Origin: Methanomassiliicoccales archaeon | Lineage (GTDB): Archaea; Thermoplasmatota; Thermoplasmata; Methanomassiliicoccales; JACIVX01 | Direction: 5' to 3' | NCBI GenBank assembly: GCA_024464195.1 | Contig: JANHAK010000021.1 | Location: 1-10,641 of the forward strand | DNA: 10,641 bases | Shown here: positions 6,493-10,641 of the stretch, piece by piece | Layout: each line of letters starts with the position of its first letter | Position numbering within the stretch: the stretch's first letter is position 1 | Program-made: the position numbers and the translations under genes | The notes under the pieces: model-generated | Databases searched by the model: none | The model's input: only the letters and a program-made list of their open reading frames with translations | What the model was told of the DNA's origin: nothing

Positions 6493-6675
6493 GATCAATA
6501 ATTTCATTGATTTCGGCCATTGTTTCAGAAATGAGCTCGATCGAACCTGATATGACAAAATTTGATTAAGAATACAAATCAAGATCGTGATCGACGATGA
6601 TGAGGGATTTCTTTGCAAAAGGCATAATAATAGGCATAACAAGATATTCATTATCTATAGGAACGAGGGGAAAGC
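6493..6675. other. Intergenic region between acs and the CoA-transferase gene
   Basis: In 183 bases I see no gene. It contains a direct repeat of GGCATAA around 6621-6640 and short inverted repeats (TTGATT with AATCAA, and ATCGT with ACGAT near 6587-6600). The gap is long for an operon, so the second gene may have its own promoter, though no clear TATA box stands out. Confidence 0.35.
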
Positions 6676-8535
6676 TTGTTGAGAGACTGGAAAGATCGTT
6701 GGAGGGAGAAAATCAAAACAGCCGATGAGGCTGTCGCCTGCGTCGAGCGGGGACAAAGGGTGTTCATTGGCACAGGATGCGGGGAACCCCAGACACTGCT
6801 CAGGGCGCTTATTGGTAGGGCGGATCATCTGGCCGACAACGAATTTATTCAAACAATATCCCTTGGACTTGTACCGTATGCGGAAGAGCGGTTTACTGAT
6901 AAGTTCAGATTAAACGCATTTTTCATCGGCCCCAATGTACGAAACGCTGTGAATGAGGGGCGCTCAGATTATACACCAGTTTACCTTTCCGAAATATCAA
7001 GACTCATCGAAGCGGGAAAAATACCAATTGATGTCGCGCTCATTCAGGTCTCGCCTCCAGATGAACATGGCTATTGTAGTCTTGGTGTTTCTGTTGATAT
7101 TACCAAGAGTGCCGCTGAAGCTGCCGATGTTGTTATCGCGCAGGTCAATCAATACATGCCGAGGGTCCTTGGAGACAGTTTCATTCATATCTCCGACATA
7201 GACTATGTAGTTGAAGCCCATGAACCTCTGCTGGAGTGGCGGGCGGATGATGGCGAAAGCCCAGAGGAAATCGATCGCATTGGTAGATTTGTGGCAGAGC
7301 TCGTTGATGATGGATCAACGATACAGACTGGTTATGGTTCAATTCCCGATGCAGTACTGCGTCATCTGAAAAATAAAAAAGATCTTGGCGTCCATACGGA
7401 GATGTTCTCTGATGGTATCATCGATCTCGTTGAAAGCGGGGTTATTACTGGGAAGAAAAAAACAGTCCATAGAGGAAAGATTGTCGCCTCTTTCTGCATG
7501 GGGACAAAGCGACTCTACGATTTCATCGACAACAACCCCGTTATCGAATTTCATCCTTCCAACTACACTAATGATCCTTGCCTCATAGGAAAACATGATA
7601 AGATGGTTGCGATCAACTCGGCACTCGAGGTCGATCTCACTGGTCAGGTGTGTGCCGATCAGCTCGGATACATGTTCTATTCTGGACTTGGTGGGCAGGT
7701 TGACTTCATGCGCGGAGCAGCGAGATCGAAGGGTGGGAAGCCGATTATCGCGCTTCCTTCGACGGCTCAAGGTGGCAAAGTGTCAAGGATCGTACCACGG
7801 CTCTCCGAAGGCGCTGGCGTGACAACAACACGCGGCGATGTCCATTATGTTGTGACAGAATATGGAGTAGCAGAACTTCACGGCAAGAGTATCATGCAAC
7901 GGGCGCTCGCGATGATCAACATTGCTCATCCGAAATTCAGGGAAGAACTGCTCGCGGCGGCGAAATTCCACCACTATGTCTTCCTCGACCAATCGGAAGT
8001 TCCGTATCGCGGGCTTCCATATCCACAAGAATATGAAACTTACAAGACATTCGACGGCGTTCAGATATTCTTCAGACCTATCAAACCAACGGATGAAGAA
8101 ATGATGAAAGAACTCTTTTACTCATTCTCAGAAGAAACGATCTACCAGCGGTTTATGGGACCAAAAATGGCGATGCCTCACCGCGAACTCCAGCACTTCG
8201 TTAATCTCGACTACGATACGAGGATGGCAATCGTCGCGATTGTGAGAGAAAAAGAGAGAACGAAGATTATTGGTGTTGGGAGATACAGTCTTGATAAGAC
8301 GACAAACATCGCTGAGGTCGCCTTTGTTGTACACGATGATTGGCAAAACAAAGGCATCGGCACATTTCTAATGAATATGCTGATCAGAATTGGGAGAGAT
8401 AGGGGGATCAAGGCATTTACTGCCGAAATTCTGGCGGAAAACAAACGGATGCTCAATCTATTTTATAAAACGGGTTTGAAAGTCGAAACACGATTCGAAG
8501 GAAACACCTATATCGTTTATATGCCAATCCAATAA
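6676..8535 (+). CDS. Acetyl-CoA hydrolase/transferase fused to a Pat-like GNAT acetyltransferase
   Basis: Residues 1 to about 440 form a class I CoA-transferase of the acetyl-CoA hydrolase/4-hydroxybutyrate CoA-transferase family. The catalytic glutamate is in HTEMFSDG (Glu242), the glycine-rich loop is GLGGQVDF (337-344) and EYGVAEL lies at 395-401. Residues about 463-619 are a GNAT domain: FRPIKPTDEEMMKELF at its start, DYDTRMAIVAIV (512-523), AEVAFVVHDDWQNKGIG (546-562) with the acetyl-CoA signature Q-x-x-G-x-G, and LAENKRMLNLFYKTG near the end. This resembles the acetyltransferase domain of Pat, which modifies Acs. Database entries for such bifunctional proteins exist, mostly bacterial. 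It starts at TTG 6676 (TTG 6679 is possible), with GAGGGG five bases before. It lies 183 bases after acs on the same strand. Transferring CoA between acyl groups is the likely reaction; the substrate cannot be told from sequence. Confidence 0.9.
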   Translation: MLRDWKDRWREKIKTADEAVACVERGQRVFIGTGCGEPQTLLRALIGRADHLADNEFIQTISLGLVPYAEERFTDKFRLNAFFIGPNVRNAVNEGRSDYTPVYLSEISRLIEAGKIPIDVALIQVSPPDEHGYCSLGVSVDITKSAAEAADVVIAQVNQYMPRVLGDSFIHISDIDYVVEAHEPLLEWRADDGESPEEIDRIGRFVAELVDDGSTIQTGYGSIPDAVLRHLKNKKDLGVHTEMFSDGIIDLVESGVITGKKKTVHRGKIVASFCMGTKRLYDFIDNNPVIEFHPSNYTNDPCLIGKHDKMVAINSALEVDLTGQVCADQLGYMFYSGLGGQVDFMRGAARSKGGKPIIALPSTAQGGKVSRIVPRLSEGAGVTTTRGDVHYVVTEYGVAELHGKSIMQRALAMINIAHPKFREELLAAAKFHHYVFLDQSEVPYRGLPYPQEYETYKTFDGVQIFFRPIKPTDEEMMKELFYSFSEETIYQRFMGPKMAMPHRELQHFVNLDYDTRMAIVAIVREKERTKIIGVGRYSLDKTTNIAEVAFVVHDDWQNKGIGTFLMNMLIRIGRDRGIKAFTAEILAENKRMLNLFYKTGLKVETRFEGNTYIVYMPIQ

Positions 8536-8556
8536 AAAGGTCAATAAGAAGAAAAA

Positions 8557-8581
8557 GCATGAAAAGTAGGATCAATCATGC
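8557..8581. terminator. Small inverted repeat between convergent genes
   Basis: GCATGA (8557-8562) and TCATGC (8576-8581) form a 6-bp stem in the 51-base gap between two converging genes. It may act as a shared terminator, but the stem is short and no long T-run follows on either strand. Confidence 0.3.
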
Positions 8582-8586
8582 ACAGC

Positions 8587-9081
8587 CTATCTGATTCTCT
8601 CGACTTTTCCGACATAGTTCGCGATTTTCGATTGATGATCAGATTCCTCTCTAATAAGAGTCTCTAAGGTCGAAAAAATGGACGATGGGTTCTCGTCAAA
8701 TAGATTCTTCATATCTGACTTTTTTAGCGCATCAAAGATGTTTTTGTAAATGTCATATGCTAGCTTCTCATACCTAGACAATTCCATCATGATTTCGAAT
8801 TCTGTCTTGTTCTTGAAATTAAACTCGCGAGGGCGGATAGATGGAACCCCTTGTTGATTTTTTGATTTTACTTTAGAGATTAACTCCTCAACTATTGCCC
8901 TGTGTTTTTCAGACTCTGATATTAGCTCGAAAACGACGTCCCTGAATTCATCTTTCTTAAGGTTAATGTAAGATTCCCATTGAGACATGGTTTCGAAACT
9001 CAATTCAATCTCTAACGCCTTGTGTAGGAATGTTAACAATTCATCAGTCGTTCTTATTTCGACCATATATACACATTGCAT
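8587..9081 (-). CDS. Ferritin-like/rubrerythrin-related protein
   Basis: The 164 residues look like a ferritin-like four-helix bundle without a rubredoxin-type cysteine tail. The second half has ELSRYEKLAYDIYK (100-113) and an EExxH motif, EESDH at 145-149, as in di-iron proteins. The first half has ALEIELSFE (22-30) and ESEKH (56-60), where the glutamate three residues before His60 is replaced by serine. The metal site may therefore be asymmetric or lost. Oxidative-stress or iron handling is a guess from the fold. ATG 9081 has no ribosome site; ATG 9066, giving MVEIRTTDEL, is an alternative and could be leaderless. The gene converges on the CoA-transferase gene. Confidence 0.65.
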   Translation of the reverse strand: MQCVYMVEIRTTDELLTFLHKALEIELSFETMSQWESYINLKKDEFRDVVFELISESEKHRAIVEELISKVKSKNQQGVPSIRPREFNFKNKTEFEIMMELSRYEKLAYDIYKNIFDALKKSDMKNLFDENPSSIFSTLETLIREESDHQSKIANYVGKVERIR

Positions 9082-9444
9082 CTTTTTTCATTATTTAATT
9101 TTAGGGGCACCTTGTTCGACATTTTCGTATAAATTCTCCTTTGCTTTTTTTTCTAGATACAGCACGATAAGATGCAACACACGAGGTCAGGCTCTCAAAT
9201 CGATGATGAACGATTTAACTGCAAAGCATATGTGCATCGAGATAGCAAAGAATTTTCGAATTCTATAAATTGAAAAATTTTGATATTCCCATAATAAATT
9301 GGTTCAAAATAATCGGTATATATCCACGCAGGAAATTGCAATTTTTAATTTAAAATATTCCCAGTAATCGGAAGTTTAGTTCTGAGAGAAATGTGAAAAA
9401 TATCAATTAGAGGTGGTCTTAGGATCAAATCAATGAATAATCGA
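9082..9444. other. Non-coding region with a small TTCG hairpin
   Basis: I see no gene here. AGAATT 9249-9254 and AATTCT 9259-9264 close a TTCG loop, a compact possible hairpin just upstream of an AT-rich stretch. The segment lies downstream of the CorA-like gene and upstream of the ferritin-like gene, both on the minus strand. A TTAAATAA-like box near 9092-9099 (plus-strand reading) may belong to the ferritin-like gene promoter. Confidence 0.35.
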
Positions 9445-10560
9445 CTATCGTTTATCGGTTTCTTCTGGAATCGCCGTTATGATAACCCGCCTTCGAACCC
9501 ACCAGTAGGCAAGAAATGTTGCATTAACTGTAGAGACGATGAGAATTAATATCGACCAAAGAAGCAATTTAGACTCAAGGCCGAAAGCAAAACTGAAAAT
9601 CGTAGCCAAGGTATTTGGTACGAGAACTGCTGTTCCGAGAATTGTTAACCAAGTCATGACGAGTGCCATACGGTTATTCAAGACCTGCAGCTGATTGTTA
9701 TACAATGATTGCAAGACTTCGAGCCCTGACGCGAGGACTTCGGACATATGCTCACTCAATTCGATCTGTCGGTTAACTTCGTCCGCGAGCAATCCTATTT
9801 TTGACAAGACCTTAGGATTATCTGTCACGAGATCTGCATCGCCATAACGTAATGAATGAAGAACGTCCAATGTCCTCCATAGTGTATTTAGATACGTGAT
9901 GAGTGCGTGCTTAATCTCATAGATCTGGCGTCCGATGGTCATTCTGGGCGATTTCGGATCGACAAGCGTCTCGCTCAATTTGTCACCGAGTTCCTCTATT
10001 TCCCTCAAGTGCTCAAAGTTCCTCGAATTGCTCTCGTCGATAATCCGGATGAGCATCAGCGTTAGCTTGTCCTGAGAGGATGCAGATTCTGGCAGTTTTC
10101 TTAAGAAACCATCTGCATAACGTGCAAAAACAACGAGTCTAGCGACCTCCTTACTATGCATTGTCACGATGAGGTCATTTTTTATGAGAATAATGAGAGG
10201 ATATACTTTCAATTCGAGACCTTCTGCTCTCACCGCGGGAAGCATGATGCCCATCTCTGTTCCACGGTCTTCAAAAGTCGCGTAATAACCTGAAAGGAGC
10301 GTTGAAACCAACGAATCCGTGAATCCGAATTTTGCAGCGATATCATTTCCTTCGTGCTGCAGGTCATCTGTTGCGAAGTTCACCCACGAAAGCATTGACG
10401 TACGGATTATCGAAATAAAATCATCCGGTGATGACCCAGTGAACTTGATAGTTTTACCTTGTGAAACGAGCGCAACACAAATTCCTTTTGGCTTCTCATT
10501 TAAATAATTATTGCCATCGCTCGCCGAAGCGTTATTTCTTGCATGTACTGAATCACTCAT
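9445..10560 (-). CDS. CorA-like divalent-cation channel lacking the GMN motif
   Basis: From ATG 10560 the protein has 371 residues: a soluble alpha/beta and long-helix domain, then two membrane helices at about 300-326 and 332-354, and a short basic tail (RRRVIITAIPEETDKR). This is the CorA layout, and YNNQLQVLNNRMALVMTWLT before the first membrane helix is the family's usual approach. After VPNTLATIF, however, the pore signature GMN is replaced by SFA or a nearby reading of SFAFG. The family moves Mg2+, Co2+ or Zn2+ through a pentamer in the cell membrane; selectivity here is unclear. I chose ATG 10560 because AGGTGA lies eight bases before it. The frame is open back to GTG 10617, which would add 19 residues. 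Confidence 0.8.
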   Translation of the reverse strand: MSDSVHARNNASASDGNNYLNEKPKGICVALVSQGKTIKFTGSSPDDFISIIRTSMLSWVNFATDDLQHEGNDIAAKFGFTDSLVSTLLSGYYATFEDRGTEMGIMLPAVRAEGLELKVYPLIILIKNDLIVTMHSKEVARLVVFARYADGFLRKLPESASSQDKLTLMLIRIIDESNSRNFEHLREIEELGDKLSETLVDPKSPRMTIGRQIYEIKHALITYLNTLWRTLDVLHSLRYGDADLVTDNPKVLSKIGLLADEVNRQIELSEHMSEVLASGLEVLQSLYNNQLQVLNNRMALVMTWLTILGTAVLVPNTLATIFSFAFGLESKLLLWSILILIVSTVNATFLAYWWVRRRVIITAIPEETDKR

Positions 10561-10568
10561 CAATTCGC

Positions 10569-10574
10569 TCACCT
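10569..10574 (-). promoter_or_regulatory. Ribosome-binding site deciding the CorA-like start
   Basis: On the minus strand AGGTGA precedes ATG 10560 by eight bases, close to the ideal archaeal spacing. The two GTG codons further upstream (10617, 10614) have no such site. Confidence 0.6.
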
Positions 10575-10641
10575 TTATTTCAAACCATCTCGATTCTGGT
10601 AATCTGAATCTCACCACGATTGCCTAATTGAAAATTGAGAG

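Noticed and set aside
7339..7770. Minus-strand ORF of 143 codons inside the CoA-transferase gene
   Set aside because: It is antisense to the catalytic region of the transferase, with no ribosome site or family signature.

Overview
The window looks archaeal, most likely from a Thermoplasmatota-like or other euryarchaeal lineage. I base this on TATA-like boxes placed about 25 bases before likely transcript starts, a mix of leaderless starts and GGTGA-type ribosome sites, an archaeal-style CRISPR repeat ending in ATTGAAAG, a csa1-type cas gene, a B3/4-domain protein of archaeal type and a CorA-like channel without the GMN motif. The exact lineage is inference.

Layout. 1-800 is AT-rich. It holds the end of an unidentified reading frame (3-137), otherwise no recognisable gene, then one CRISPR repeat (599-635) preceded on its leader side by a TATA-like box. 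802-2867 (minus) is a tight CRISPR adaptation operon: a csa1-like gene without its N-terminal half, an intact cas1 and an intact cas4. No cas2 and no effector gene is present. 2868-3174 is intergenic. 3175-3834 (minus) is a B3/4 tRNA-binding-type domain protein. 3835-4128 is AT-rich and empty. 4129-4468 (plus) is a compact unit: TATA box, a strongly structured 5' leader, a 50-residue zinc-ribbon gene and a hairpin/T-run terminator. 4585-8535 (plus) carries an AMP-forming acetyl-CoA synthetase and an acetyl-CoA hydrolase/transferase fused to a GNAT domain. 8587-9081 (minus) is a ferritin-like protein, 9082-9444 is non-coding, and 9445-10560 (minus) is a CorA-like membrane channel.

How the genes work together. 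The cas genes and the lone repeat resemble a CRISPR adaptation locus whose array is empty or collapsed to one repeat. The acs and CoA-transferase/GNAT pair makes and redistributes short-chain acyl-CoA. Its GNAT domain resembles Pat, which in bacteria inactivates Acs by acetylating the lysine that is also conserved here, so the pair may contain its own control loop. The most striking unexplained signal is the zinc-ribbon leader: a roughly 90-base nested hairpin, one strand of which can instead pair over 13 positions (one G-U) with the ribosome-binding region right up to the start codon. That is the architecture of a translational RNA switch.
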